Counted from the stretch's first letter, positions 23,835-32,909 are shown. The stretch: 33,223 bases of DNA from JADJTT01 sp049306275 (GCA_049306275.1 JBAQQB010000147.1:1-33223), one strand, 5' to 3'. Program-made: numbers and translations. Notes: generated by a model not told the origin, from the letters alone.

Positions 23835-25178
23835 ATGAAGACAAAAACAACCAGGACCGACAAGGTCAACGTCATTACCTTGGGCTGCTCCAAGAATATC
23901 GTGGACTCGGAGAACCTCATCACTCAATTGCGTGGCAATGACTACGAAGTCGTGCACGAGAGCGGCAAAGACGACGCCAATATCGTCATCATCAATACCT
24001 GTGGGTTTATCGACCTGGCCAAGGAGGAGAGCATCAATACCATTCTTGAATACGCTGAGGTGAAGAAACAGGGCGGCATCGAGAAGCTCTACGTGACAGG
24101 CTGCCTGTCGCAGCGGTATAAGGATGACCTGGAGCAGGAAATTCCCGAGGTCGACGCCTATTTCGGTACCCTTGAACTGCCCGCCTTGCTCCGCAAGCTC
24201 AATGCCGACTACAAGCACGAGCTTATCGGCGAGCGGCAGATCACCACGCCGCAGCACTTTGCCTACCTGAAGATTTCGGAGGGCTGCAACCGCACCTGCT
24301 CCTTCTGTGCCATCCCGCTCATGCGCGGACAGCACGTGTCGCGACCCATCGAAGAGCTGGTGCACGAGGCATCCAGCCTGGCCAGGAGGGGTGTGAAGGA
24401 GCTGATGCTCATCGCCCAGGAGCTGACTTACTACGGGCTGGACATTTATAAAAAACGCGCCCTTCCCGACCTGCTGCACGCGCTTGCCGATGTGGAAGGC
24501 ATCGAATGGATACGCCTGCACTACGCCTATCCGTCCAAATTTCCCAGGGAAATTTTCGACGTGATGGCGCAGCGAAAGGAAATCTGCAACTACCTCGACA
24601 TGCCCCTGCAGCACGCCCACGATGGCGTACTCGACCGCATGCGCAGGCAGATCACGGTGGAGGAAACCCGCGACCTGCTCGCTTATGCCCGGGAGAAAGT
24701 GCAGGGTATCGCGATTCGCACCACGTTTCTGGTGGGTTTTCCCGGTGAAACCGACGAAGAGTTTGAGGCCCTGTGCGACTTCGTGCGCGAACAGCGTTTC
24801 GAAAGGGTAGGGGTGTTTCAGTATTCCCATGAAGAAAGCACCCGGGCCTATGAATTGGAGGACGATGTGCCCGCTGAAGTGAAGGAAGCGCGCGCCAACC
24901 GCCTGATGGAAATACAGCAGGAAATTTCGCTTTCCCACAACCAAAACAGGGTGGGTACTGTTCAGAGAGTGCTGTTTGACAGAAAGGAAAGCGGGTACTT
25001 CATCGGCCGCACCGAGTTCGATTCGCCGGAAGTAGACAACGAGGTTTGGGTATCAGCCAAAGACAACTACGTACGAATCGGCGATTTCGCCCACATCCGT
25101 ATCACCGACGCCACCGAATATGACCTGTTCGGAGAAGTAGCCCCTTCACCCTTCACCCTTCACGCTTCACCCAAGTAG
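23835..25178 (+). CDS. rimO: Ribosomal protein S12 methylthiotransferase RimO
   Basis: 447 residues from the ATG at 23835. The N-terminal UPF0004 domain binds an auxiliary [4Fe-4S] cluster through Cys18, Cys56 and Cys90 (TLGCSKN, INTCGFID, TGCLSQRY). The radical-SAM motif C151-x3-C155-x2-C158 follows in ISEGCNRTCSFCAIP, and a C-terminal TRAM domain ends the conserved part. TLGCSKN and the GFI motif indicate RimO rather than MiaB. RimO adds a methylthio group to an Asp of ribosomal protein S12. The last 12 residues (APSPFTLHASPK) lie beyond the TRAM domain and are encoded by a CCCTTCA heptamer tract. It is the first gene of an operon with a membrane protein (2 nt gap) and msrB. Confidence 0.93.
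   Translation: MKTKTTRTDKVNVITLGCSKNIVDSENLITQLRGNDYEVVHESGKDDANIVIINTCGFIDLAKEESINTILEYAEVKKQGGIEKLYVTGCLSQRYKDDLEQEIPEVDAYFGTLELPALLRKLNADYKHELIGERQITTPQHFAYLKISEGCNRTCSFCAIPLMRGQHVSRPIEELVHEASSLARRGVKELMLIAQELTYYGLDIYKKRALPDLLHALADVEGIEWIRLHYAYPSKFPREIFDVMAQRKEICNYLDMPLQHAHDGVLDRMRRQITVEETRDLLAYAREKVQGIAIRTTFLVGFPGETDEEFEALCDFVREQRFERVGVFQYSHEESTRAYELEDDVPAEVKEARANRLMEIQQEISLSHNQNRVGTVQRVLFDRKESGYFIGRTEFDSPEVDNEVWVSAKDNYVRIGDFAHIRITDATEYDLFGEVAPSPFTLHASPK
25141..25172. repeat. CCCTTCA heptamer tract in the 3' end of rimO
   Basis: Four tandem copies of CCCTTCA (one with a G) lie in the last codons of rimO. The first 23 bases are identical to bases 1-23 of the window and 29 of the first 30 match. 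In both places the reading frame gives SPFTLH. Confidence 0.85.
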
Positions 25179-25180
25179 TT

Positions 25181-25651
25181 ATGTCCGAATACGCTCAAAA
25201 GTCCCTCTACGCCAAAGCCTACAATCCGGTGTTGCAGGCGGCTGTTATTTTCGGCGCCAGCTTGCTGGTGATTCTCGTCGCCAAATTTATCGATCTGGCC
25301 GGGATTGTGGATGTGGGGCAGCGTTTTCCCTGGCTGTCGGCCGCTTCTTTCATGTTGTTTTACGCCGTATTCAACAGCATTTTCAGCCTTTCTTCCAATA
25401 ATTCCAACCAGTATTTCTCCCGCTCGGTGTTCAGCTTTATGGGACTGGCGGTGGCCAACGGCCTCATCGCCTGGTTGTTTTCTTCCCTGACGATCAACGA
25501 GGCGGGCTCTTACCGCTGGATTTACGTTGTGATCACCTTCGGCTACCTGGTGTTCATGTCGATCATGGGATTTATGAAGCGGATCGTGGAATTTGCCCAG
25601 CGGGAGGAGTGGAACCATCCACGTATCAGAAGCCGAAAAAAACGTAATTGA
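25181..25651 (+). CDS. Four-helix membrane protein, unknown function
   Basis: 156 residues with four predicted transmembrane helices (residues ~20-42, 50-70, 82-103, 112-135) and a basic C-terminus (RIRSRKKRN). It starts 2 nt after the rimO stop and ends 3 nt before msrB, so it is in the same transcript. The family is not recognised; it looks like a conserved hypothetical membrane protein of Bacteroidota. Confidence 0.75.
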   Translation: MSEYAQKSLYAKAYNPVLQAAVIFGASLLVILVAKFIDLAGIVDVGQRFPWLSAASFMLFYAVFNSIFSLSSNNSNQYFSRSVFSFMGLAVANGLIAWLFSSLTINEAGSYRWIYVVITFGYLVFMSIMGFMKRIVEFAQREEWNHPRIRSRKKRN

Positions 25652-25654
25652 GCT

Positions 25655-26188
25655 ATGCGCATCATCTTGTTTTTTGTCCTTGCTTTTGCCGCTATTAGCT
25701 GCAATCAGGCCCAACCTGCCGCACAGGCCGGTACACATGCCGCCCAGGATTCCCTGAAGCTGGAGCCTTTTTTTGTCAATAGCCAGGGCGACACCATCCA
25801 GCGGATATTTAAATCGGAGGAGGAATGGAAGGCTGAACTCGGCGAAAAGGAGTTTGGCATCCTGCGCCAGGCGGGTACGGAGCGCGCTTTCACCGGCGAT
25901 TTATTGCATAATAAGAAAAAGGGGGTGTACACCTGCGCTGCTTGCGGCCTGCCGCTCTTTTCTTCCAAAGCCAAATTCGACTCGGGCTCCGGCTGGCCCA
26001 GCTACTACGAACCGATAGACCCTGCCCATATCATCGAACGCCCCGACCACAGCTACGGCTGGAACCGCATCGAACTGCTCTGCGCCCGCTGCGGCGGCCA
26101 CCTGGGGCACGTGTTCGACGACGGACCCAAGCCAACGGGCTTGCGGTATTGCATCAACTCGGTATCGCTGGATTTTGAGGGAAACTAA
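25655..26188 (+). CDS. msrB: Peptide-methionine (R)-S-oxide reductase MsrB, lipoprotein form
   Basis: 177 residues. The lipoprotein signal ends in FAAISC (Cys16), so this copy is membrane-anchored and probably acts in the periplasm. The MsrB domain (~52-175) has the two zinc CxxC pairs (Cys94/97 in CAAC and Cys143/146 in CARC), the GSGWPSYYEP motif, the GGHLGHVFDDGP motif, and the catalytic Cys166 in RYCINSVSL. It reduces methionine-R-sulfoxide in proteins using thioredoxin-type reductants. It is the last gene of the rimO operon and converges with the next gene, 9 nt apart. Envelope protein repair is the expected role. Confidence 0.93.
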   Translation: MRIILFFVLAFAAISCNQAQPAAQAGTHAAQDSLKLEPFFVNSQGDTIQRIFKSEEEWKAELGEKEFGILRQAGTERAFTGDLLHNKKKGVYTCAACGLPLFSSKAKFDSGSGWPSYYEPIDPAHIIERPDHSYGWNRIELLCARCGGHLGHVFDDGPKPTGLRYCINSVSLDFEGN

Positions 26189-26197
26189 CCCATAAAC

Positions 26198-26887
26198 TCA
26201 AGAAAGTTCCTTCCTCTTCTTTTTCTGCTCATTATTGCTCTCGTAGACCGTGTACTGCTCATACTTGAGCGGGTCTTTCTCCGCCCAGATATCCTTGCCG
26301 ATATCGCAGAGCACGATGAATTCGTCATAGAGCTTGTTGCCCAGTTCGATGCGGCGCTCTACGGAGATGTCGCGGTCTGAAATGCGGTCCTGCTGTATGT
26401 TGACAGCGTTTTCGTAATCCTTGCAGGCTTCGCTGATGCGCAGCAGGATGTTTTCGTTGACGCCTACGTCGGCCAGGAAGTCGATTTGCTGCCGGGCTAC
26501 GCGCACGACCCTGCGGCCGCAGAAGATGAGCTGGGCGTCGGTCATATCGCCCATTTTGGCTGTGCCGAATTTGCGGTAGCGCCCGCTGCGGTTGTTGTAT
26601 TTCATGGCCACCCTTGTCATCAGGCTCCGGATTGCAGTTTTGAGCCTTTCTGCCGCGGCGTATTTCTTTTCTGTCATCAACATCTGATCGCCTACGAGCT
26701 CGTCGTCGTCGGGCAGTTCCTTGAAGCTTTCGCACAGGTTGTGAAAGCGCTTCAAGCGCTCCAGATCGTAACCGTACTGGTCAAAATACTTGGCGTCCCT
26801 GTGTGCATAGCGGATTCGCTCTGTGCACTGCAGGTACAGGTCGGCGTCGGGAAAGTTATACTTCCGGTGAAGGGCCTGCTTTTTCAT
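26198..26887 (-). CDS. Helical conserved hypothetical protein
   Basis: 229 residues, rich in charged residues and predicted almost wholly helical, without signal peptide or membrane helix. Notable segments are an N-terminal YNFPDADLYLQCTERIRYAHRD and a basic middle (NNRSGRYRKFGTAKMGDMTDAQL) followed by several amphipathic helices. I do not recognise a family. It has a consensus promoter (26905-26935) with a short leader, and converges with msrB. Possibly a structural or nucleic-acid-associated protein, but nothing in the sequence decides this. Confidence 0.7.
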   Translation of the reverse strand: MKKQALHRKYNFPDADLYLQCTERIRYAHRDAKYFDQYGYDLERLKRFHNLCESFKELPDDDELVGDQMLMTEKKYAAAERLKTAIRSLMTRVAMKYNNRSGRYRKFGTAKMGDMTDAQLIFCGRRVVRVARQQIDFLADVGVNENILLRISEACKDYENAVNIQQDRISDRDISVERRIELGNKLYDEFIVLCDIGKDIWAEKDPLKYEQYTVYESNNEQKKKRKELS

Positions 26888-26904
26888 TGAAAACCAATTT
26901 TATA

Positions 26905-26935
26905 CAAAAATAACTTGAATCCGGGTAAAAACAAA
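26905..26935 (-). promoter_or_regulatory. Consensus Bacteroidota promoter
   Basis: On the minus strand a TTTG (26932-26935) is followed after exactly 19 nt by TATTTTTG (26905-26912). It drives the helical protein gene whose ATG is 17 nt downstream. The surrounding 26888-27173 is AT-rich and otherwise free of features. Confidence 0.7.
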
Positions 26936-27091
26936 ATTTTTTAATTGAAAAACATCTTTGTTTTATTAATGATAAAATTTTACTCAGTTGAAATTTTCTT
27001 TTCTGTTTAATCAAAAAATAAAAAACACGCAGATTAAAGGCGGCTTTGTTAACCATCTGTAAACCAAATGTTTCTAAATAGTTAGGAATTA

Positions 27092-27120
27092 TTGGCAGCG
27101 CAAAAAAAATGTTACTTCGT
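27092..27120 (+). promoter_or_regulatory. Possible promoter of the response regulator/kinase operon
   Basis: TTG at 27092-27094 and TACTTCGT at 27113-27120 (one mismatch to TAnnTTTG), spaced 18 nt, lie ~53 nt upstream of the ATG at 27174. Confidence 0.3.
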
Positions 27121-27173
27121 ACTTAGAATACTGAGTCCTTAGGCTAATTTTACCCTCAAACCAACTTCCACAC

Positions 27174-27860
27174 ATGGAAAAGGCAAAAATTCTGGTGGTC
27201 GATGACGAGCCTGATATTCTGGAGTTTCTGAAGTACAACCTGAACAAGGAAGGCTTCGATGTCATTACTGCGTCCAATGGCGAGGAAGCCCTGGCCATTG
27301 CCGCCCGGGAAGTCCCTGACCTGGTGGTGCTGGACATCATGATGCCCAAGATGGATGGGGTAGAGGTCTGCCGTGCGCTGCGTGCCAACCCTGCTTTCGA
27401 CAAGACGCTCATCGCCTTCCTGACCGCAAGGGAGGAAGACTATTCCCAGATCGCTGCGCTCGATGTCGGAGGCGACGACTACATCACCAAGCCCATCCGC
27501 CCCAGGGTGTTCACGAGCAGGATCAAAGCTTTGCTTCGCAGGCCGTCACGCAGCCAGGAGGAGTTGGAAAGCGGGGATGTCCTGGAAATCGCCGATCTGC
27601 TCATCGATCGGGAGCGGGTGATGGTCAAGAAAGGAAAAGATGAGATAGAATTGGCGAAAAAAGAATTCGAATTGCTTAACTTGCTGGCCTCAAAACCCGG
27701 TAAGGTGTTCACCCGTGAAGAGATATTCCGCAAGGTGTGGGGCACCGACGTCATCGTCGGCAACCGCACCATCGACGTGCATATCCGGAAGCTGCGGGAG
27801 AAGATCGGGGAAAATTATATCAAGACCATCAAGGGTATCGGTTACAAATTCGAGTTTTAA
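27174..27860 (+). CDS. PhoB-like response regulator
   Basis: 228 residues. The receiver domain has DDE near the N-terminus (VVDDEPD), phospho-acceptor Asp54 (VVLDIMMPKMDG), and the switch Thr and Lys in FLTAREED and YITKPIRPR. A winged-helix DNA-binding domain (~130-226) contains LAKKEFELLNLLAS, TREEIFRKVWG and IKTIKGIGYKFEF. The stop overlaps the kinase start by one base (TAATG), so expression is coupled. The domain order and the partner kinase resemble PhoB/PhoR, but no phosphate gene lies nearby, so the signal is left open. Confidence 0.92.
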   Translation: MEKAKILVVDDEPDILEFLKYNLNKEGFDVITASNGEEALAIAAREVPDLVVLDIMMPKMDGVEVCRALRANPAFDKTLIAFLTAREEDYSQIAALDVGGDDYITKPIRPRVFTSRIKALLRRPSRSQEELESGDVLEIADLLIDRERVMVKKGKDEIELAKKEFELLNLLASKPGKVFTREEIFRKVWGTDVIVGNRTIDVHIRKLREKIGENYIKTIKGIGYKFEF

Positions 27861-28909
27861 TGCTGAAAAACCCCACGCCGCAGATCATCGCTTTTCTCGC
27901 TTCCCTTTGGGTTGCCCTCGCCCTGATCATCGCAGGCGTCATACTGTATCTTCTGGACGACAGGAACGCTCCTGTCTGGTATTTTCCCGTGCTGGCCCTG
28001 GTAGCTTTTGCCGCCTCCTTCGGCATTTTTTTCTACTACCTGCGAAAGTATATCTACCGCAAGATCAAGCTGATCTATAAAACCATCCACAAGCAAAAAC
28101 TCCGCCCGGAGGAGAAACCCTCTTCCGTTGATATGCGGGCCGATATCATCGACGAGGTCGAAAAAGAAGTCGCCATGTGGGCCGATAACCAGGCCCGTGA
28201 GATCCAGGCCCTGCGCAACTGGCAGGAGTACCGCCGCCGCTTTCTGGGCGACATCTCTCATGAACTCAAAACGCCGATCTTCAATATCCAGGGCTATCTT
28301 GAAACACTGCTCGACGGTGGCCTCCACGATCCCAATATCAACGCCGTCTACCTGGAACGCGCTGTCAAGAACGTCGAGCGCCTCAATACCATCGTAGAAG
28401 ACCTCGAAATCATCTCCCGCCTGGAATCCGGGGATCTCGCGCTCGAAATGCAAAACTTCGACATCAAGGCCCTCACCAACGAAGTCTTTGAGGAACTGGA
28501 AATGAAGGCAAAGGAGAGAAATATCAAACTCGGCTTCAAACAGGGCGCCGACCAGCACTTCCGGGTGCGGGCCGATCGCGAGAGCATCCGGCAGGTACTC
28601 GTCAATTTGGTCAACAACTCGATCAAATACGGCAACGATAACGGCGCTACCAAGGTTGGCTTCTACGATATGGATCGCTATATTCTGGTCGAAGTGGCCG
28701 ACAACGGCATCGGCATACCTCCCGAACAACTCAACCATGTGTTCGAACGCTTTTACCGCGTCGATAAAAGCCGCTCCCGCGAACGCGGCGGCTCCGGATT
28801 GGGCCTCTCCATCGTCAAACACATCATCGAAGCGCACCAGCAGACCATCAACGTGCGCAGCACCATCAACCTGGGCTCCACTTTCGGCTTTACCCTCGCG
28901 AAAGCCTGA
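27860..28909 (+). CDS. PhoR-like sensor histidine kinase
   Basis: 349 residues from the ATG at 27860, which overlaps the regulator's stop. The longer frame upstream only shadows the regulator. Two transmembrane helices (~10-31 and ~42-60) are separated by a very short loop, so the protein has no large external sensor. The HisKA domain has His134 in DISHELKTPI. The ATPase has an N box (VNLVNNSIKYG), G1 (VADNGIGIPPEQ), F box (VFERFYRVDKSRS) and G2 (GSGLGLSIVKH). All catalytic residues are present. Its cognate regulator is the preceding gene. The signal is probably sensed in the membrane or through a partner. Confidence 0.9.
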   Translation: MLKNPTPQIIAFLASLWVALALIIAGVILYLLDDRNAPVWYFPVLALVAFAASFGIFFYYLRKYIYRKIKLIYKTIHKQKLRPEEKPSSVDMRADIIDEVEKEVAMWADNQAREIQALRNWQEYRRRFLGDISHELKTPIFNIQGYLETLLDGGLHDPNINAVYLERAVKNVERLNTIVEDLEIISRLESGDLALEMQNFDIKALTNEVFEELEMKAKERNIKLGFKQGADQHFRVRADRESIRQVLVNLVNNSIKYGNDNGATKVGFYDMDRYILVEVADNGIGIPPEQLNHVFERFYRVDKSRSRERGGSGLGLSIVKHIIEAHQQTINVRSTINLGSTFGFTLAKA

Positions 28910-28917
28910 ATTTTCAT

Positions 28918-28925
28918 TACCTTTG
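28918..28925 (+). promoter_or_regulatory. -7 box for the ABC-F gene
   Basis: TACCTTTG matches TAnnTTTG, 22 nt upstream of the ATG at 28948 and just after the kinase stop. A -33 element is not clear. Confidence 0.45.
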
Positions 28926-28947
28926 TGCCCGGTTATCCAAATTTTTC

Positions 28948-30864
28948 ATGATCACTGCCTCCAACCTCTTTCTCCAATACGGCGAACGCATCCTCATGGA
29001 CGACATCAACCTGGTCGTCCTCGAAAAGGACCGCATCGGCCTCGTCGGCCGCAACGGCGCCGGGAAATCTACCATGCTCAAGATTCTGGGCGGTTTCCAA
29101 CAACCCGATAAAGGCTCTGTCAGCCGCCCAACAGGCTCTACCCTGGGCTACCTCCACCAGGATATGGCCCTGCCGCGCGGCCGCACCGTCCTGGAAGAAG
29201 CCATGACGGCCTTCGCTTCCGTGAAGGCTATGGAAAAGCGCCTCGACGAGCTACACCTGGAAATGGAAACCCGCACCGATTACGAGAGCGCGGCCTATCA
29301 CAACATTCTGGAAGAATACTCCCACCTCCACGACCAGTTCGTGCTGCTCGGCGGCGCCAATATGGAAGCGGAAGCGGAGAAAGTTCTCAAAGGCCTCGGT
29401 TTCAAGCAAACCGACTTCGACCGCCAGACCACCGAGTTCAGCGGAGGCTGGCAAATGCGGGTCGAACTGGCCAAAATGCTGCTCCAAAAACCCGACTACC
29501 TCTTCCTCGACGAACCGACCAACCACCTCGATATCGAGTCCATCATCTGGCTGGAATCTTTCCTCCAGGACTACCCCGGCGCAATCGTGGTCATTTCCCA
29601 CGACCGCACTTTCCTCGATATGGTGACCAAACGCACCGTGGAGATCGAGATGGGTAAGGTCTACGACTACAAGGCGCCCTACAGCAAATACCTCGAACTG
29701 CGCGCCGAACGCCGCGAAAAGCTCCAGGCCTCTTTCGAAAACCAGCAGCGGGTCATCGCCCAGAAGGAGCGCACCATCAACCGCTTCATGGCCAAGGCCA
29801 CCAAGACCAAAATGGCCCAGTCGATGCAAAAACAGCTCGACAAAATGGAGCGCATCGAACTCGACGAAACCGATACCTCAGCCATGGCCATCCGCTTCCC
29901 ACCGGCGCCCCGCTCCGGACAGGTGGTCCTGGAAGCCCATGAACTGGGCAAAAAATACGGCCACCTCAACGTCTTCCAACACGCCAACCTCAAACTCGAC
30001 CGCGGCGACCGCGTGGCCTTCGTCGGCCAGAACGGACAGGGGAAAACCACCCTGGCCCGCATCCTGGTCAAAGACCTCGACCCGAGCTCTGGTAAAGTGA
30101 CCTGGGGCCACAACGTGCAAATCGGCTATTACGCCCAAAACCAGTCCGACGCCCTGACCGGCAACCTCACCGTGCTGCAGACCCTGGAACAGGTCTGTCC
30201 GCCCGAAATGCGCACCCGCCTGCGCGCCCTGCTCGGCGCCTTCCTGTTCAGCGGCGAAGACGTCGATAAAAAAGTGTCGGTGCTCTCCGGGGGCGAGCGC
30301 GCACGCCTCGCCCTGGCCAGCCTCCTGCTGCGTCCCATGAACCTCCTGCTGCTCGATGAGCCTACCAACCACCTCGATATGCTCTCCAAAGAGGTGCTCA
30401 AGGAAGCCCTCATGCAATACGACGGCACCCTCATCGTCGTCAGCCACGACCGCGATTTCCTGGCAGGACTGACCAACCGCACGGTCGAATTCCGCGACCA
30501 CCAGCTCTACGAATACCTCGGCGACGTCAACTTCTTCCTCGAAAAACGCGCCCTCGATAATATGCGCGATGTGGAGAAACGATCTACCACCGCCCCCAAA
30601 GCCGCAGAACCCGTCCAGGTCAAAAAAGAGCTCTCCTACGAGGATCGCAAACGCCTCACCCGCGCCGTAGCCCAGGCAGAGAAGAAGATCGAAAAACTCG
30701 AAGCCGACATCGCCGCCTTCGAAGCCAAAATGGCCGACCCCGACTTTTTCTCCCAAACCGATTCCGAGAAACAACTCCAGTCCTACCAGAAAGCCAAAGA
30801 AGACCTGCTCGCCGCAATGGAAGAGTGGGAGGTGGCGGAGCGGGAGCTGGGAGATGCGGAGTGA
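28948..30864 (+). CDS. ABC-F family ATPase (YdiF/Uup-like)
   Basis: 638 residues with two ABC ATPase domains and no membrane segments. Walker A sites are GRNGAGKST (34-42) and GQNGQGKTT (~residue 360). Signature motifs are FSGGWQMRVELAKML and LSGGERARLALASLL, each followed by LDEPTNHLDI/M. Between the domains is a charged linker (ARRREKLQASF... AKATKTKMAQS) typical of the P-site tRNA interaction motif. A C-terminal coiled-coil (~570-638) resembles the Uup/YdiF type. ABC-F proteins act on the ribosome, often relieving stalling. It is not a resistance gene by sequence alone. It follows the two-component operon with its own -7 box. Confidence 0.92.
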   Translation: MITASNLFLQYGERILMDDINLVVLEKDRIGLVGRNGAGKSTMLKILGGFQQPDKGSVSRPTGSTLGYLHQDMALPRGRTVLEEAMTAFASVKAMEKRLDELHLEMETRTDYESAAYHNILEEYSHLHDQFVLLGGANMEAEAEKVLKGLGFKQTDFDRQTTEFSGGWQMRVELAKMLLQKPDYLFLDEPTNHLDIESIIWLESFLQDYPGAIVVISHDRTFLDMVTKRTVEIEMGKVYDYKAPYSKYLELRAERREKLQASFENQQRVIAQKERTINRFMAKATKTKMAQSMQKQLDKMERIELDETDTSAMAIRFPPAPRSGQVVLEAHELGKKYGHLNVFQHANLKLDRGDRVAFVGQNGQGKTTLARILVKDLDPSSGKVTWGHNVQIGYYAQNQSDALTGNLTVLQTLEQVCPPEMRTRLRALLGAFLFSGEDVDKKVSVLSGGERARLALASLLLRPMNLLLLDEPTNHLDMLSKEVLKEALMQYDGTLIVVSHDRDFLAGLTNRTVEFRDHQLYEYLGDVNFFLEKRALDNMRDVEKRSTTAPKAAEPVQVKKELSYEDRKRLTRAVAQAEKKIEKLEADIAAFEAKMADPDFFSQTDSEKQLQSYQKAKEDLLAAMEEWEVAERELGDAE

Positions 30865-30885
30865 TGAAGGGAGCTTTTAGATATT

Positions 30886-31001
30886 AGTTTTCAGTTTTTA
30901 ATTTTCAGTTTTCAGTTGGGACTGGTATTTTCGATCAATAAGGGTTCCTTGACTTTCAAGTGTATCCGTAACTGAAAATTGAAAATTAAAAACTGAAAAC
31001 T
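30886..31001. repeat. 32-bp inverted repeat around a 52-nt spacer
   Basis: The arm AGTTTTCAGTTTTTAATTTTCAGTT (first part of 30886-30917) is matched by its reverse complement at 30970-31001, 31 of 32 bases. The spacer is 30918-30969. The arms consist of short AACTGAAAA-type direct repeats. The right arm ends 6 nt before the ATG of the next gene, so it would sit over its ribosome-binding region. Confidence 0.85.
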
Positions 31002-31007
31002 CCCACC

Positions 31008-32909
31008 ATGCCCCTCTTCCTCCTCCTGGCAACCCTCCTTAGCACCCCATTGTCCGCCCAATTCTCCATCCCTGCGCCGGTGGTGGCGACGGGGCCTTAT
31101 GCTATCACCGACACGGTGTATATGTCGCCCGATGGAGACGATGCCAACCCGGGCACGATGGTCCAGCCGGTGAAATCGTTTCAAAAAGCTCTCCAGTTGC
31201 TGCCCTTCGGCACCCCAGGCGTGAACGGGGGCAACGCCTACGGCCTCATCCGGCTGCTGCCGGGAACTTACGTGCTGTCTTCCGGTTTTTCTCAAGGCGC
31301 CAATCAATGGCAGAACGGGAATACCTACAAAAACGTCAGTGTGGAGGGGATCGGAGAGGTGCAGATCGGCGGCACGGCTGATGCCTTTTGTGCCGGACAC
31401 GGCCTTCGCCTCATGGGGAGCCATATTTTCGTGAAGAACATCACGATCAAATACGCGGAGATCATCGGCTTGCTCATTCACCGCGACAACGCAACCCAGC
31501 CGAAAAGGGAGCATGTGCTGATCGACAACGTGCGGGTCGACAGCGTCAAGTCATTCGCCATGCTGCTGTCTGACATCGACGTGGTGGAAGTGCGCAACTC
31601 CCGCGCTTCCTGGTCGGCCAGGCCTGGCGCTGACGCCTTTACTTCGCCCTGCCAGTGGCCTTCGGGTATCAAATTTCACTATTCTTCCAACTGCCGCATT
31701 GCCGGCACGACCATCGAATACAGCAGGGGAGAGGGGCTCAATTTCCACAATGTTCTCAACGGGGAGGCATTCGATAACCTCATTCACGACAACGGGCTCA
31801 ACATCTACAATGACAATTCCAAAAACCTCATCATTCGCAATAACTACGTCTACAATACGCCCGGCAGCGAAAACACCTGGCGCAACTGCCCGGCAGATAC
31901 CCACCCCATCCTGGCCCCCGCGGGCATGATGCTGGCTAACGAAGGCTCCTGCCGCGACGGCTGGGGGGCGACTTATCAGAATTGCACGACCAATTGTTTT
32001 ATCACCGCAGAGCTATTTCCGCAGGTTGACAGCTTGTTTATTTACAACAATGTCTTTCAGAATGTGGGCTCAGCCATCATGTTCTGGGAGGGCAATACCG
32101 CCCAGCCCGGCATCAACTGCATTCGCAATGTCTTCGTGCACCACAATACCTTCATCACCAACCTGGGCGACCCCGGCGCCGCCAATGCCAGAGGACTGGT
32201 GGACTTTTACTTCCCCGCCCTACATAATACCATCCTCAATTCGGGATTTGCCTATGCCGAAAACATCCGGATCACCCGCAACATCTTCGTGCAGGACCCG
32301 CAGGGCAGTCCCCACCTGCCTCCGGTGCGTATGATTCGCCACAACCTCTTTCCTGTGCCGATAGACGTGGTCTTCGACCACAATATCTGGACGGAGAGTC
32401 ATGCTTTCCTGGGGGCCAACGATGTGGTGAGGCCGGAATTGCCTGCGGATCTGCCCTTGCTGTCCGATTCTCTCCACCTCATCCAGCCCTGCGCAGACCA
32501 GCCGGATTGGGTTCTGACAGTGCCTGAAACAGGGGAGGAGTGGCTGAGAGAAGACTATCTGTACCTCCCCCGTGGCGAGGGTTTGACCAATGCCGGGGCT
32601 TTGGAGTATAAGGAGGATTGTGAAATGACGTCCTTCGCCAGCGAAATTAAATGGAAGCGTTTGGGTTTCGAGGTCTTTCCAAACCCCGTTCGCGATGGGG
32701 CGCTTACCATTATTTCGCCGATGCCACTTTCAGGGCCCCTTGAAGTACAGGCTTTTGACGCTTTGGGGAGGAATTTGGGCTATTGGGTTATTGAGGCTGT
32801 TGAAAGCAGGTATGAACTTCACTTGCCCCAAGGATGCAAGGGGTTGGTTTATTTGAGGATGAAATTGGGGGGCGTTTGGGAAACAAAGATTATTTTATCT
32901 GAACTTTGA
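31008..32909 (+). CDS. Secreted right-handed beta-helix protein with T9SS sorting domain
   Basis: 633 residues with a short signal peptide (MPLFLLLATLLSTPLSAQ). The motif YMSPDGDDANPGTMVQPVKSFQKAL (~residues 38-62) is typical of the start of DUF1565/pectate-lyase-like beta-helix proteins. It is followed by many short strand repeats (IFVKNITIKYAEI, VLIDNVRVDSVKS, LIIRNNYVYNTP, LFIYNNVFQNVGSAI, IRITRNIFVQD), the pattern of a parallel beta-helix. The last ~75 residues are a type A T9SS sorting domain (FEVFPNPVRDGALTI). It is predicted to act outside the cell, perhaps on a polysaccharide; catalytic residues cannot be named. The ATG is 6 nt after a long inverted repeat. Confidence 0.85.
   Translation: MPLFLLLATLLSTPLSAQFSIPAPVVATGPYAITDTVYMSPDGDDANPGTMVQPVKSFQKALQLLPFGTPGVNGGNAYGLIRLLPGTYVLSSGFSQGANQWQNGNTYKNVSVEGIGEVQIGGTADAFCAGHGLRLMGSHIFVKNITIKYAEIIGLLIHRDNATQPKREHVLIDNVRVDSVKSFAMLLSDIDVVEVRNSRASWSARPGADAFTSPCQWPSGIKFHYSSNCRIAGTTIEYSRGEGLNFHNVLNGEAFDNLIHDNGLNIYNDNSKNLIIRNNYVYNTPGSENTWRNCPADTHPILAPAGMMLANEGSCRDGWGATYQNCTTNCFITAELFPQVDSLFIYNNVFQNVGSAIMFWEGNTAQPGINCIRNVFVHHNTFITNLGDPGAANARGLVDFYFPALHNTILNSGFAYAENIRITRNIFVQDPQGSPHLPPVRMIRHNLFPVPIDVVFDHNIWTESHAFLGANDVVRPELPADLPLLSDSLHLIQPCADQPDWVLTVPETGEEWLREDYLYLPRGEGLTNAGALEYKEDCEMTSFASEIKWKRLGFEVFPNPVRDGALTIISPMPLSGPLEVQAFDALGRNLGYWVIEAVESRYELHLPQGCKGLVYLRMKLGGVWETKIILSEL

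Noticed and set aside
27737..27859. 41-residue extension of the second sensor kinase
   Set aside because: It overlaps the regulator's coding sequence; the overlapping ATG at 27860 begins directly before the first membrane helix.
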